Origin: Anaerolineae bacterium
GTDB taxonomy: Bacteria > Chloroflexota > Anaerolineae > Aggregatilineales > Phototrophicaceae
Length of the DNA: 64,000 nt
Direction of reading: 5' to 3'
NCBI GenBank assembly: GCA_020849765.1
Contig: JADLAY010000034.1
Span: 186,001-250,000 of the forward strand
Shown here: one piece after another, positions 42,633 through 51,497 of the stretch
How positions within the stretch are numbered: position 1 is the stretch's first letter
Layout: each line of letters starts with the position of its first letter
The notes under the pieces: model-generated
Databases searched by the model: none
Seen by the model: only the letters and a program-made list of their open reading frames with translations
Told to the model about the DNA's origin: nothing
Position numbers and translations under genes: made by a program

Positions 42633-44018
42633 ATGAATAAGGGGTATCGATTCTGGCGGCGATTGCTTTCTATGGCAATTGCGTCAGCCGTTCTCGTCAT
42701 CTTCGGCGTGCATGTCACGTTCGCCCAGGATGTCGACGTAGCGGGACAGATTGCGGCCGTCCAGGTCTCAGTCGACGCAGCATTCGTCTTCATTACCGCC
42801 GCGTTGGTCTTTTTCATGCAGGCAGGCTTCGCATTCCTGGAAGCCGGCATGATTCGTCAAACGGCTGTGGTCAACTCGATGATGGAGAACTTCATGGATG
42901 CGGCCTTCGGGGGCATCGCGTTCTTCGTGGTCGGGTTTGGTCTCGCCTTTGGCGTAGATAATGGCAGCGGCCTCTTCGGGACGACCAATTTCTTCCTGAG
43001 CGACGCAATCAGCTTTGCGGACGGAACAGCGGTCTATGGGGGTGAGGGTATTTCCATCTTCATCCTGTTCTTCTTCCAGTTCGCCTTTGCCGCAACCGCT
43101 GGCACGATTGCAACCGGAGCGATGGCCGAGCGCACCAATTTCGTCGGCAAGATCATCTACTCCCTCTTCATCGCTGCCTTCAGCTATCCGATTGTCATTC
43201 ACTGGGTGTGGGGCGGCGGCTGGCTTGCACAGCAGGGTTTCCTGGATTTCGCGGGTAGTACTGCCGTTCACCTGTGCGGTGCGATGCTGGCACTCGCCGG
43301 CGCGATCATGCTCGGCCCACGCGTGGGGCGTGTGTGGGGCAGCCCGCCCCAGCCTCACAACCTGACTCATGCCACCTTGGGGACCATGATCCTGTGGCTG
43401 GGCTGGTATGGCTTCAACCCTGGTTCGGCGCTGGGCATTAGCAACAACGGCCTGGTGGGTCTCGTCGCAGTCAATACCACGCTCGCCGCATGCATCGGTG
43501 CGCTCGTGGCCGTGCTGTTCGTCTTCTCTCGTAGCGGCAAGTGGAGTTTACCGGCTGCGCTGAATGGCTGCCTGGCCGGTCTTGTCGCCATTACGGCGGG
43601 CTGCGCCTTCGTTGCGCCGTGGGCCTCGCTCGTGATCGGCGCGATTGCCGGTATCCTCGTCATTCTGTCGGCGGACCTTTTCGAAGTCCTCAAGATTGAC
43701 GATCCCGCAGGCGCATTCGCGGTGCATGGAACGTGCGGCGCGTTCGGCACGCTGGCAATTGGTTTCCTGGGTCAGCCTGAATTGGGTGCCAATGGCCTGC
43801 TGCTCGGCGGTGGCATCGACCAGCTGATCACCCAGCTCGTCGGCGTCGTCGGCGTCATCGTGTGGATGGGCGTGACATCGTTCGTGCTGTTCTTCATCCT
43901 GAAATCGCTGGGCGTCCTGCGCATTTCAAATCACGGCGAAGAAATGGGCATCGATGCCTACGAACATGGCGCTTCCGCATACCCGGATACGCTGCCGCTG
44001 CCCGGTATCGGTGATTAA
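42633..44018 (+). CDS. Ammonium transporter (Amt/MEP/Rh family), first copy
   Basis: 461 residues from ATG 42633, with CAGGAG 4-5 bases upstream; the frame also opens at a TTG. A signal-like segment (QDVDVA region after the first helix) precedes the eleven-helix Amt core: FFMQAGFAFLEAGM, the twin-His pore region HWVWGGGWLAQQGFLDFAG, LGWYGFNPGSA, and the C-terminal FAVHGTCGAFGT with the second pore His. It conducts ammonia or ammonium inward. It lies 425 bases upstream of a second copy; no PII (glnK) gene is adjacent. Confidence 0.93.
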   Translation: MNKGYRFWRRLLSMAIASAVLVIFGVHVTFAQDVDVAGQIAAVQVSVDAAFVFITAALVFFMQAGFAFLEAGMIRQTAVVNSMMENFMDAAFGGIAFFVVGFGLAFGVDNGSGLFGTTNFFLSDAISFADGTAVYGGEGISIFILFFFQFAFAATAGTIATGAMAERTNFVGKIIYSLFIAAFSYPIVIHWVWGGGWLAQQGFLDFAGSTAVHLCGAMLALAGAIMLGPRVGRVWGSPPQPHNLTHATLGTMILWLGWYGFNPGSALGISNNGLVGLVAVNTTLAACIGALVAVLFVFSRSGKWSLPAALNGCLAGLVAITAGCAFVAPWASLVIGAIAGILVILSADLFEVLKIDDPAGAFAVHGTCGAFGTLAIGFLGQPELGANGLLLGGGIDQLITQLVGVVGVIVWMGVTSFVLFFILKSLGVLRISNHGEEMGIDAYEHGASAYPDTLPLPGIGD

Positions 44019-44044
44019 GCCGAGCAACACTTGAGCACCTAAGT

Positions 44045-44076
44045 GTACAGAGACGGACCACGGTCTGTCTCTGTAC
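44045..44076. repeat. 15-bp inverted repeat (hairpin)
   Basis: Arms at 44045-44059 and 44062-44076 pair in all but one G-T position with a 2-base centre. Possibly the end of the first transporter message or a regulator site. Confidence 0.6.
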
Positions 44077-44173
44077 GCAAAGGCAGATGTTTTGTTTATC
44101 ACTGAAAGCAGCTCGACAAGAAGTGCCTGCTGACCACAACGAATAACCTTGATTATTGCGAACAGACAAACGG

Positions 44174-44196
44174 TGGGTTGAATCCCACTCTTTTTC
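44174..44196 (+). terminator. Weak intrinsic terminator between the transporter genes
   Basis: GTGGG/CCCAC 5-bp stem, loop TTGAAT, then TCTTTTTC. The sequence also resembles a tRNA T arm missing one base, but no other tRNA arm is present. Confidence 0.4.
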
Positions 44197-44443
44197 GTGT
44201 GCCGAGATCGCAGCACTTTGTACAACGCGTTGTCATGCAATTTGGCTTGTAAACGCCTCGCTAACCTGCAATTGACCTCTCCAGAAGCCACTTAACACAA
44301 AAACATGTGATCCAGACACAAAAAGTTTGGACAAGAATCATGATTCCGCACAATTACGTCTGGACGCCAGCCGACTATCGTAATCGCTGTTACGCGTAAT
44401 GTCTGTGTACTCCTTACAAACGCGAGAGAAGGAAGGCAATCCT

Positions 44444-45889
44444 ATGTTCAGGCTTGGTCGCCATGGACGCCGACTGTTGATCCTCCTGGTCTGCTCGGCA
44501 ATCCTGGCGGTATTCGGTATACAAGTGGTGGCGGCGCAAGACGCCGCTACTTTGGAAGGGGTGGCCGGTGATGTCGGCTCCCTCAAGATCTCTATCGATA
44601 CCGCCTGGGTGATGTTGACTGGTTTCCTCGTCTTCTTCATGCAGTGCGGTTTCGCGATGCTCGAAACCGGCCTGATCAGGCAAACAAGCGCAGTGAATGC
44701 CTTGTTGGAGAACTTCATCGATGCCGGCCTGACAGCGGTCGTCTGGTGGTTGGTGGGTTTTGGTATCGCCTTTGGTCAGTCGAACGGCGGCCTGTTCGGC
44801 ACGACCTTGTTCGCCCCCGGCATGGATGTCATGAACACGAACTTCGGTTCATTGAACATCTCGACCCTGACCTTCTTCTTTTTCCAGTTCGCCTTCGCCG
44901 CGACGGCAAGCACGATCACGACGGGCGCGATGGCTGAGCGCACCGACTTCATCGGCGATCTCATCTATAGCGCGCTGGTGGCCATCATCATCTACCCTGT
45001 GATTGTGCACTGGGTCTGGGGTGGCGGTTGGCTAAGTGCGCAGGGCTTCCACGACTTCGCCGGTAGCACGGTCGTGCACACCGTTGGCGGCGTCATCGCC
45101 CTGGTCGGGGCAATCATGCTTGGCCCGCGTGTGGGCCGAGTCTGGGGCAAGCTGCCAAGCCCGCACAACCTTGGTCTCGCCACGCTGGGCACCATGATTC
45201 TGTGGTTCGGCTGGTACGGCTTCAACCCGGGTTCGACGCTGGGTGCGGTCGGTTATGGTGGCTTAATCGGCCTGGTCACGCTCAACACGACGCTTGCCGC
45301 CGGCGCGGCTTCGATGTCGGCGATGTTTTTCCAGTATGTGCGCAGTGGCAAATGGGATCTCTCGGCAACGCTGAACGGTTCGCTGGCAGGTCTCGTCGGT
45401 ATCACGGCGGGTTGCGCATTCGTCTCACCCTGGGCTGCGATCCTGATCGGTTTGACCGGTGGCGTGCTCGTGATCGTCGCCGCTGAGATCGTCGAACGCG
45501 CGAAGATCGACGATGCAGTTGGCGCCTTCGCCGTCCACGGTGCGTGCGGCATAATGGGCACGCTGGCGATCGGCCTGTTCGGAGAGCCGAGCCTGACGGT
45601 CGTCGGCCCGATGGCGGGCAAGGCAGGCCTGTTCCTCGGTGGTGGCTTCGAGCTGCTGGGCGTGCAGTTCCTCGGCTCACTCTCGACGGTGGTCTACGTC
45701 GCGATTACGTCGGTGTTGATGTTCGGTCTGCTCAAGGCGATCAACCGCCTGCGCGTCCATCGTAAGGCGGACGAGGTCGGGATTGACGTCTACGAGCACG
45801 GCACCAGCCTGTGGCCGGACGTCCTGCCCTTCCCGGAAGAAGGTGTTGAAGCCGGGATGCCCAAGAAAGCACCCGCTGTCGGAGACTGA
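44444..45889 (+). CDS. Ammonium transporter (Amt/MEP/Rh family), second copy
   Basis: 481 residues from ATG 44444 with AGGAAGG upstream; the longer frame from 44399 is unlikely. Same layout as the first copy: signal-like helix, FFMQCGFAMLETGL, HWVWGGGWLSAQGFHDFAG, LWFGWYGFNPGS and FAVHGACGIMGT. The two proteins are clearly paralogues by duplication but differ through most of the loops and in the C-terminal tail, where this copy adds a longer extension ending KAPAVGD. A separate transcript is likely because of the hairpins between the genes. Function as above. Confidence 0.93.
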   Translation: MFRLGRHGRRLLILLVCSAILAVFGIQVVAAQDAATLEGVAGDVGSLKISIDTAWVMLTGFLVFFMQCGFAMLETGLIRQTSAVNALLENFIDAGLTAVVWWLVGFGIAFGQSNGGLFGTTLFAPGMDVMNTNFGSLNISTLTFFFFQFAFAATASTITTGAMAERTDFIGDLIYSALVAIIIYPVIVHWVWGGGWLSAQGFHDFAGSTVVHTVGGVIALVGAIMLGPRVGRVWGKLPSPHNLGLATLGTMILWFGWYGFNPGSTLGAVGYGGLIGLVTLNTTLAAGAASMSAMFFQYVRSGKWDLSATLNGSLAGLVGITAGCAFVSPWAAILIGLTGGVLVIVAAEIVERAKIDDAVGAFAVHGACGIMGTLAIGLFGEPSLTVVGPMAGKAGLFLGGGFELLGVQFLGSLSTVVYVAITSVLMFGLLKAINRLRVHRKADEVGIDVYEHGTSLWPDVLPFPEEGVEAGMPKKAPAVGD

Positions 45890-45930
45890 CCTCGGCACGC
45901 GGCACGCAAGAGCCTGCGCATATACAGACT

Positions 45931-45963
45931 GGGCGAGATGGACGTCTCGCCCGTCTTTATTTC
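45931..45963 (+). terminator. Rho-independent terminator of the second ammonium transporter
   Basis: GGGCGAGA/TCTCGCCC 8-bp stem (45931-45938 with 45945-45952), then GTCTTTATTT. Confidence 0.8.
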
Positions 45964-46011
45964 TCCTGATGCCGTTATGATGGTAGAGAAGACGGTTTCA
46001 GGAGAGATGGT

Positions 46012-46278
46012 GTGCCCAATTCATTGTCTGGTGTCATCGAGCTTTTGATCGCAGGGTTGATCGCTGGCATCCTGGCCCTGGGCGTGAGCAGCAAGAGCAA
46101 GCGCAAGAAAATCGACCTTGTGGAAGCGCTGGTCATCGGGGTCGTTGGTGCGATCGTTGGCGGGTCGATCTTCAGCCTGATCGGGCTGACGACGACCAAC
46201 GCACTGGGGACGATGATCGTGGCCTTCTTCGGCGCGCTATTGCTCCTACGCGTGCTGACCGCCCTGCGCAAGAAATAA
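46012..46278 (+). CDS. Small membrane protein, GlsB/YeaQ/YmgE-like
   Basis: 88 residues, start GTG 46012 with AGGAG 7 bases upstream. Three hydrophobic helices (about 7-25, 38-58 and 62-82) with the Gly-rich pattern LLIAGLIAGILALG and VIGVVGAIVGGSIFSLIG, similar to the transglycosylase-associated family named after YeaQ. A basic loop KSKRKK sits between the first two. The family's role is poorly known, with stress links. It lies alone, converging on the glycosyltransferase cluster. Confidence 0.75.
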   Translation: MPNSLSGVIELLIAGLIAGILALGVSSKSKRKKIDLVEALVIGVVGAIVGGSIFSLIGLTTTNALGTMIVAFFGALLLLRVLTALRKK

Positions 46279-46291
46279 GGGTCGTGCCTGC

Positions 46292-47500
46292 CTAGCGGGT
46301 TTCGTCTGTGGATGAAGTGGACGCGCCGAGACGCAGCTTCTTCGTCAGCAGACCGTGATAGAGGCTGTTGAGATCGCTGACCAGCCGTTCGATGCCGTAG
46401 CGGTCGACCATCAACTGGCGCAGGTGCTCGATGTCCGGCGGGTTGTCCAGCACGGCGCAAATCCCATCTGCGAGCGCGGCGGCGTCACCGGACGGCACCA
46501 GCGTCCCCAGAGCGCCATGTTCGAGCAGATCCGCGGTGCCGCCGACGTCCGTCGACACAATCGGGCAGCCCGACGCCAGCGCCTCGATGACGGAGACCGG
46601 CGTCCCCTCATTCAGGCTGCTCATGACCAGCACGTCCAGATCGCTGTAAACGGGCGCCAGCTCGCGCAGCCAGCCGGTGAAGATGACCGCGTCGCGCAGG
46701 CCCATCGCATCCACCTGCTGTTCGAGATCTTGACGCAGTTCGCCATCGCCGACGATGACGAAGCGCGCATTGGGATATTTCTCACGGACACGTGCGGCAG
46801 CCGTCAGGAACAGGGCATGGTTCTTGATCGGCACCAGCCGCCCGACGATTCCCATCAGCGGCGCGTCAGGCGCGATACCAAACTGCTGCCGGAAGGCGCC
46901 CTGGCGTCGCGGCGTCGAAACATACTCTGAGAGTTCCAGCCCTAACGGCAGCACGGTGATACGCCCCTTGCGCGCCACGTGGTATTTGTCGGCCAGGTCG
47001 CGGCGCAGGCTGTCCGTCAGCGTGATGATCGTGTCCGACATCTGCGCGGCGATCCGCTCCAGCAGAATGAAGACGTCGGTCGTCAGGCGGCTGAAGTAGC
47101 TTTCGAAGACGTGGCCGTGAAAGGTGTGCACGATGACCGGCACACCGGCAAGACGCGCCGCCAGCCGGCCGATAAAGCCCGCTTTGGCCGTATGCGTCTC
47201 GACGATATGCGGTTTGATCTGGCGGATCAGCCGGTAGACTTTCCACAACGTCAGGATGTCACGGATCGGGTGCAGTTCGCGGCCCAGCTCCGGGATGATT
47301 ACCGGATGAACGCCGTGTTCCTCCGCATAGTACTGCATGTCGCCCTCGTCCTCGCTGACGGTGCCGCAGACGAGCGTGCATTCATACTCCGGCGGATGCA
47401 AATGTTCCGTCAGCAGCGTGACGTAGACGGCAGGGCCGCCGATATTCAACCGGGCGATCAAGCGGACAACGCGTATCGGGCGCGGATAATCGATTGCCAT
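46292..47500 (-). CDS. Glycosyltransferase family 4
   Basis: 402 residues, GT-B fold. N-terminal RVVRLIARLNIGGPAVYV and THTAKAGFIGRLAARLAG (acceptor side), then GIVGRLVPIKNH and SSLNEGTPVSVIEALASGCPIVSTDVGG with the E-x7-E motif. It is the last gene of the minus-strand glycan block and starts 10 bases after the preceding GT4 gene. Probably extends a polyprenyl-linked oligosaccharide begun by the WecA-like enzyme. Sugar specificity is not predictable. Confidence 0.9.
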   Translation of the reverse strand: MAIDYPRPIRVVRLIARLNIGGPAVYVTLLTEHLHPPEYECTLVCGTVSEDEGDMQYYAEEHGVHPVIIPELGRELHPIRDILTLWKVYRLIRQIKPHIVETHTAKAGFIGRLAARLAGVPVIVHTFHGHVFESYFSRLTTDVFILLERIAAQMSDTIITLTDSLRRDLADKYHVARKGRITVLPLGLELSEYVSTPRRQGAFRQQFGIAPDAPLMGIVGRLVPIKNHALFLTAAARVREKYPNARFVIVGDGELRQDLEQQVDAMGLRDAVIFTGWLRELAPVYSDLDVLVMSSLNEGTPVSVIEALASGCPIVSTDVGGTADLLEHGALGTLVPSGDAAALADGICAVLDNPPDIEHLRQLMVDRYGIERLVSDLNSLYHGLLTKKLRLGASTSSTDETR

Positions 47501-47510
47501 GTAACTTCAC

Positions 47511-48638
47511 TCACCCTAAAACACGTTGATAAACAGCCTGCGTCTCGTCGATCATACGCTCGGCACTGAAGTGCGTCTCCAGGCGATCTTCGCCCAGCAT
47601 CCCCATATGGTGACGCAGCGCTGAATCCCCCATCAAGAGCCTTAGCGCGTCGGCCAGCCCATTCACGTCATGCGGCGGCACCAACAGCCCGGTCTCCTGA
47701 TGCGCCACGATCTCCGGGATGGCGCTGACGCTGGTCGCCACAACCGGCACGGCCATCGACATCGCCTCCAGCAGCGTCAGCCCGAAGCCCTCCCACAAGC
47801 TCGGCATCAGGAAGATGTCCAGCGCTGCCATCACGCGCACCGCGTCCGAGCGCCAGCCCAAAAAGTGCACACGTGTGCCAAGCTGTAGGCGTTCAGCTTC
47901 GAGTTCCAACGTCTCACGCAGGGCGCCATCCCCCGCAATGACCAGATGCCCATCCGGGAATTCATCCGCCACCTGCTTGAAAGCGCGCAGACCGTCGTCG
48001 ATGCCCTTCTGCGCGATCAGCCGCGAGATGATGCCGATCACGAGCGCATCCGGCGCAAGTTGGAGCTCGCGGCGCAGATCTGCGCGCGCAGCCCGCTTAT
48101 CGATCTCGCCCTGCCAGTGCGCAATCCCGTAGTGAACGACGTGGAGTTTATCAGCAGGCGCGCCTTCTGTCTCGATGGTGAAGCGCGCGACCGCCGACGA
48201 TATCGCGATTCCGGCGCTGGTCAGATGCCAGAGGAATTGTAACATCTGGCGCAAAGGTGCTTTCGTTCGGAAAGGATCGTCGTTATGCCGGCTGGTGACG
48301 ACGCGCACACCGGCGAGCCGCGCCGCCAGCGTGCCATACAGATCGGCGTGAATCAGGTGCGTGTGCAGAATATCCGGCTTACGCTGGCGCAGGCGGCCAT
48401 TCAGCCAGGGCACGAGCGACAGATCTGCATGACTGTGGATAATGCGCCGCTCGACCGGAATCCCCGCCGCTTCCATCATCTGCACGTAGCTATCGAGCAG
48501 ACGATCCGGCTCGACCAACAGGATCAGGTCAACATCGATACCGCGTGCGCGCAGGCCCGGCAGCAGCGTCAAGAGATGGCGTTCCGCACCGGCAATCCCC
48601 ACGGCCTTGATCAGGTGAGTGACGTGCATGATGCTCAC
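47511..48638 (-). CDS. Glycosyltransferase family 4
   Basis: 375 residues, GT-B fold. MHVTHLIKAVGIAGAERHLL opens the protein; the donor half has GIISRLIAQKGIDDGLRAF and FLMPSLWEGFGLTLLEAMSMAVPVVATSV with the E-x7-E pattern. Start GTG 48638 overlaps the epimerase stop by 4 bases (GTGA), a sign of coupling; ATG 48629 is the alternative. It sits between a sugar epimerase and another GT4 in one run. Confidence 0.9.
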   Translation of the reverse strand: MSIMHVTHLIKAVGIAGAERHLLTLLPGLRARGIDVDLILLVEPDRLLDSYVQMMEAAGIPVERRIIHSHADLSLVPWLNGRLRQRKPDILHTHLIHADLYGTLAARLAGVRVVTSRHNDDPFRTKAPLRQMLQFLWHLTSAGIAISSAVARFTIETEGAPADKLHVVHYGIAHWQGEIDKRAARADLRRELQLAPDALVIGIISRLIAQKGIDDGLRAFKQVADEFPDGHLVIAGDGALRETLELEAERLQLGTRVHFLGWRSDAVRVMAALDIFLMPSLWEGFGLTLLEAMSMAVPVVATSVSAIPEIVAHQETGLLVPPHDVNGLADALRLLMGDSALRHHMGMLGEDRLETHFSAERMIDETQAVYQRVLG

Positions 48639-49573
48639 ACAGTCTGTCGATACCAGTCCACAGTCCGCGCCAGTCCTGTATCGAAATCGACGATCGGTGA
48701 GAAAGCCAGCAGTTCCCGCGCCAATTCGACACTCGCCCGCGAATGCCGGATGTCGCCCTGACGCGGCGGCTCAAAGATCGGCGTGCAATTCGTGCCGAGC
48801 GTGTGGTTGAGCTTTTCGACCAACTCGAGCAGGGACACGCTGATGCCGAGCGCAAGGTTCATCACTTTGCCCACAGCCTGCGGTGCCTTCGCCGCGAGCA
48901 AGTTGCCGTGTACGACGTTGTCGATGTAGGTGAAATCGCGCGATTGCCCGCCGTCGCCATAGATCGTCGGCGGCGTGCCGGTGAGCATCGCCGTGATGAA
49001 GCGTGGAATCACCGCTGCATACAACGAGGCCGGGTCTTGCCGCGGGCCGAAGACGTTGAAATAGCGCAGCGAAACGGTCTCCAGGCCATAGCAGGCGGTG
49101 AATGCCTGACAGTAATACTCCGCGGTCAGTTTGGAGACGCCGTAGGGCGACAACGGGCGCGGCGACAACGTCTCGACCTTATTTTCGACGTCGATATCAC
49201 CATAGGCGGACGATGATGCGGCATAGATGACACGGCGCACACCGGCATCGCGAGCGGCGAGCAGCACATTGAGCGTGCCCTGAACGTTAATGGCATCGGT
49301 CGTCAGCGGGTCTTCGACGCTGCGTTGAACAGAAGGCAGCGCGGCCTCATGATAGACGTAGTCGGCGCCCTGAAAGATCGGCTGCAGCGCTTCCAGGTCC
49401 AGGATATCGACTTGATGGAGTTGAATGTCGTTGCTGACTGAGGCCAGATTGGCGCGTTTCCCGGTCGAGAGATTGTCGACCACGCGGACATGATGCCCAT
49501 CACGCACCAAACGCTCTGCAATGTGCGAGCCGATGAAACCAGCACCGCCTGTAATCACATACGTTTCAGCCAT
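48635..49573 (-). CDS. NAD-dependent UDP-sugar 4-epimerase (GalE/WbpP-like)
   Basis: 312 residues, extended SDR. NAD-binding TGGAGFIGSHIAERLV, YAASSSAYGD, and the catalytic Tyr-x-x-x-Lys in LSPYGVSKLTAEYY; RYFNVFGPRQDP is typical of the UDP-hexose(NAc) epimerase group. It probably interconverts UDP-GlcNAc/GalNAc or a related pair to supply the adjacent glycosyltransferases. Exact substrate unknown. Gene order is WecA-like, epimerase, GT, GT, with a 59-base gap before it and overlap after it. Confidence 0.9.
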   Translation of the reverse strand: MAETYVITGGAGFIGSHIAERLVRDGHHVRVVDNLSTGKRANLASVSNDIQLHQVDILDLEALQPIFQGADYVYHEAALPSVQRSVEDPLTTDAINVQGTLNVLLAARDAGVRRVIYAASSSAYGDIDVENKVETLSPRPLSPYGVSKLTAEYYCQAFTACYGLETVSLRYFNVFGPRQDPASLYAAVIPRFITAMLTGTPPTIYGDGGQSRDFTYIDNVVHGNLLAAKAPQAVGKVMNLALGISVSLLELVEKLNHTLGTNCTPIFEPPRQGDIRHSRASVELARELLAFSPIVDFDTGLARTVDWYRQTV

Positions 49574-49632
49574 GAGATCGCCTACTGCTCCGCAGGTGAA
49601 AGACTACGAGGGTTGTCAATTGAGAACGTCAA

Positions 49633-50655
49633 TCAACGCGACTGGCGAGCGCGCTGCCAGATCAGCACCATGAACCCCATCCAGATGGCAATGGCCACCA
49701 GCGAAAGCACGCCCACAGCCCAGGCAACCGGCGCATCCGCCAGGCTGACGACCACGGCCAGCAAGCCAAAGATGAAACAAAACGCGTACAGCACGAAAAT
49801 CGTCTTGCGCTGGCTCAAACCGAGGCTCATGATGCGGTGGGACATGTGATCCTTGCCGCCTTGCGTCAGAGGCCGCCCTTCGAAAAAGCGCGTTGCGATG
49901 ACAAGGACGATGTCGGAAAGAGGCAGGGCCAGCACCAGCAGCGGTACCATCCAGGTGACGCCGAGCGGCTGCGCGCCGAATTCCAGCTTGATCCCCAGAG
50001 CCGCCAACGTAAAGCCCAGCACCAGAGACCCCATATCGCCCATGAACATGCGCGCGGGGTTGAAGTTGTAGATCAGGAAGCCGACCGCACTGCCCAGCAG
50101 CGCCGCAGCCAGCGCACTCACGAGGCTCAACTCCTGCGTGATCGCAATCGCCATGAAGAAGCCCGCCGCAATGCCGGTCAGCCCTGCCGCCAGGCCATCC
50201 ATGTTGTCGTTGAAGTTGACGGCGTTGGTCACAGCCAGAATCCAGATCACGGTGATCGGTACATCCAGCCAGAGCGTACCGAACAGTTGGACGTGAATAC
50301 CAGCGGCGATGACCACCAGCGACGCAATGGTCATCGCCACCAGGCGGATGCGCACGCTGAGGTTGTATTTGTCGTCCAGGGCGCCGACGAAGGCCAGCAA
50401 AGCGGCGCCACTCAAGAGAGCCGCGAATTCGCGAACGTGTTGTGGCGGGCTGAAGACGATCAGCGCCACGGCCATCGCAATGTAAATCGCCAGTCCGCCC
50501 AGCAGCGGTGTGGCCTCATTATGCAATTTGCGGGCGGCGGGTTTGTCAACAAATCCAATTCTCAGGGCAATGGAACGTGAAATCGGAGTCAAACTCAGGG
50601 ATGCGGCGAATCCTATGACAAGGATCGGCAGGAAGTTTAACTGTAGAGTATCCAT
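49633..50655 (-). CDS. Undecaprenyl-phosphate sugar-1-phosphate transferase (WecA/TagO/MraY family)
   Basis: 340 residues from ATG 50655 with GGAG 4 bases upstream; the frame opens earlier without support. About ten membrane helices. The cytoplasmic Asp pairs expected for the family are visible: KLHNEATPLLGGLAIY, LDDKYNLS near 105-110, NFNDNMDGLAAGLTGI and MGDMGSLVLG. It loads GlcNAc-1-P or similar on undecaprenyl phosphate, starting a polysaccharide or teichoic-type polymer. It heads the epimerase-GT-GT run, so it probably initiates that glycan. Confidence 0.93.
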   Translation of the reverse strand: MDTLQLNFLPILVIGFAASLSLTPISRSIALRIGFVDKPAARKLHNEATPLLGGLAIYIAMAVALIVFSPPQHVREFAALLSGAALLAFVGALDDKYNLSVRIRLVAMTIASLVVIAAGIHVQLFGTLWLDVPITVIWILAVTNAVNFNDNMDGLAAGLTGIAAGFFMAIAITQELSLVSALAAALLGSAVGFLIYNFNPARMFMGDMGSLVLGFTLAALGIKLEFGAQPLGVTWMVPLLVLALPLSDIVLVIATRFFEGRPLTQGGKDHMSHRIMSLGLSQRKTIFVLYAFCFIFGLLAVVVSLADAPVAWAVGVLSLVAIAIWMGFMVLIWQRARQSR

Positions 50656-50727
50656 ATCGCTCCAGAATCTGTGACGACGGCAGTATACCACAGGCATACT
50701 GGCCGAAACAGGAGTTTTTACGGAGTA

Positions 50728-51276
50728 TTACGACGACGATGAAGGCAGCAGCCCGCCGCCCATTCGTTCGACCGCGCGCTGGATCTCGCGCAGCCAGCGT
50801 TCCGCTTCGGCCTTGCGCCGGTCATTGGCGGTCTCAAAGGCCTGTCGCGCACGTTCTATGAAGTCGATGGCGCTGGCGAAGTCGCGCTTGTGATAATACG
50901 TCAGGCCGAGATAGTAGAGCGTCTCCGGCCGGTTCTGATCCGCATAGAACGCGTCCTTGAAGTGGGCCAGCGCCTCGTCCCAGTTCTGATCTTGATAGGC
51001 GATCATGCCGCGCCCATAGTGTGCCAGCATTTCGTAGCGATTGAGCACCAGCGCGGCGTGGAAATCGTCCAGCGCGCGCTTCTGCTCGCCGTCTTCGAGA
51101 AAAATGAAGCCGCGCGCTGCCAGATATTCCGCTTTGCGCGGCATCAATTCGATGGCATCATTCATAGCGTCGAGGGCGACGTCAAAATCGCGCTTCTTGT
51201 AAGCGTCAAGCGCGCGCGTATAGTATTCGTCGGCTTCGAAGCGGGTCAGGCCCAGGCGCTGGTTGAAAGTGGGCAT
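50728..51276 (-). CDS. TPR-repeat protein
   Basis: 182 residues from ATG 51276, chosen because AAGGA lies 9 bases upstream. Nearly the whole chain is tetratricopeptide repeats: YYTRALDAYKKRDFDVALDAM, then AEYLAARGFIFLEDGEQKRAL, LAHYGRGMIAYQDQNWDEAL and LYYLGLTYYHKRDFASAI, followed by a basic helix. No signal peptide, so cytoplasmic scaffold. It lies 72 bases upstream of the WecA-like gene on the same strand and may be in that operon. The ligand is unknown. Confidence 0.85.
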   Translation of the reverse strand: MPTFNQRLGLTRFEADEYYTRALDAYKKRDFDVALDAMNDAIELMPRKAEYLAARGFIFLEDGEQKRALDDFHAALVLNRYEMLAHYGRGMIAYQDQNWDEALAHFKDAFYADQNRPETLYYLGLTYYHKRDFASAIDFIERARQAFETANDRRKAEAERWLREIQRAVERMGGGLLPSSSS

Positions 51277-51497
51277 CGCACGATCCTTCACTTGGAGACG
51301 GGGCAATATGCCTCAGTTCACCCTGTGAATATTCCAAATCCCTCAATTCATTCTATATCAGTCAGCCTAATTCACGAAAACTTCCCTATCCCACCTCACC
51401 GATCATTTTGTTCACACATTTAGTAATATGTTATTCCTTTAGAGACAAAATTAGGTGTACTATGTAAGAAATAGTTGACTACAACGAGAAATAGAGT

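Larger units (their letters stand above)
44019..44443. other. Gap between the two ammonium transporter genes
   Basis: 425 bases with no ORF I would support. It contains a near-perfect 15-bp hairpin at 44045-44076 (GTACAGAGACGGACC against GGTCTGTCTCTGTAC, one G-T pair), which is not followed by a U run, and a short terminator-like stem at 44174-44196. The rest, from about 44200, is AT-rich and probably holds the promoter of the second copy, but no clear -35/-10 pair stands out. Confidence 0.6.

Noticed and set aside
44174..44196. tRNA T-arm-like sequence (GTGGG TTGAAT CCCAC) between the ammonium transporter genes
   Set aside because: The loop is one base short, and no acceptor, D or anticodon arm is present; a weak terminator explains it better.
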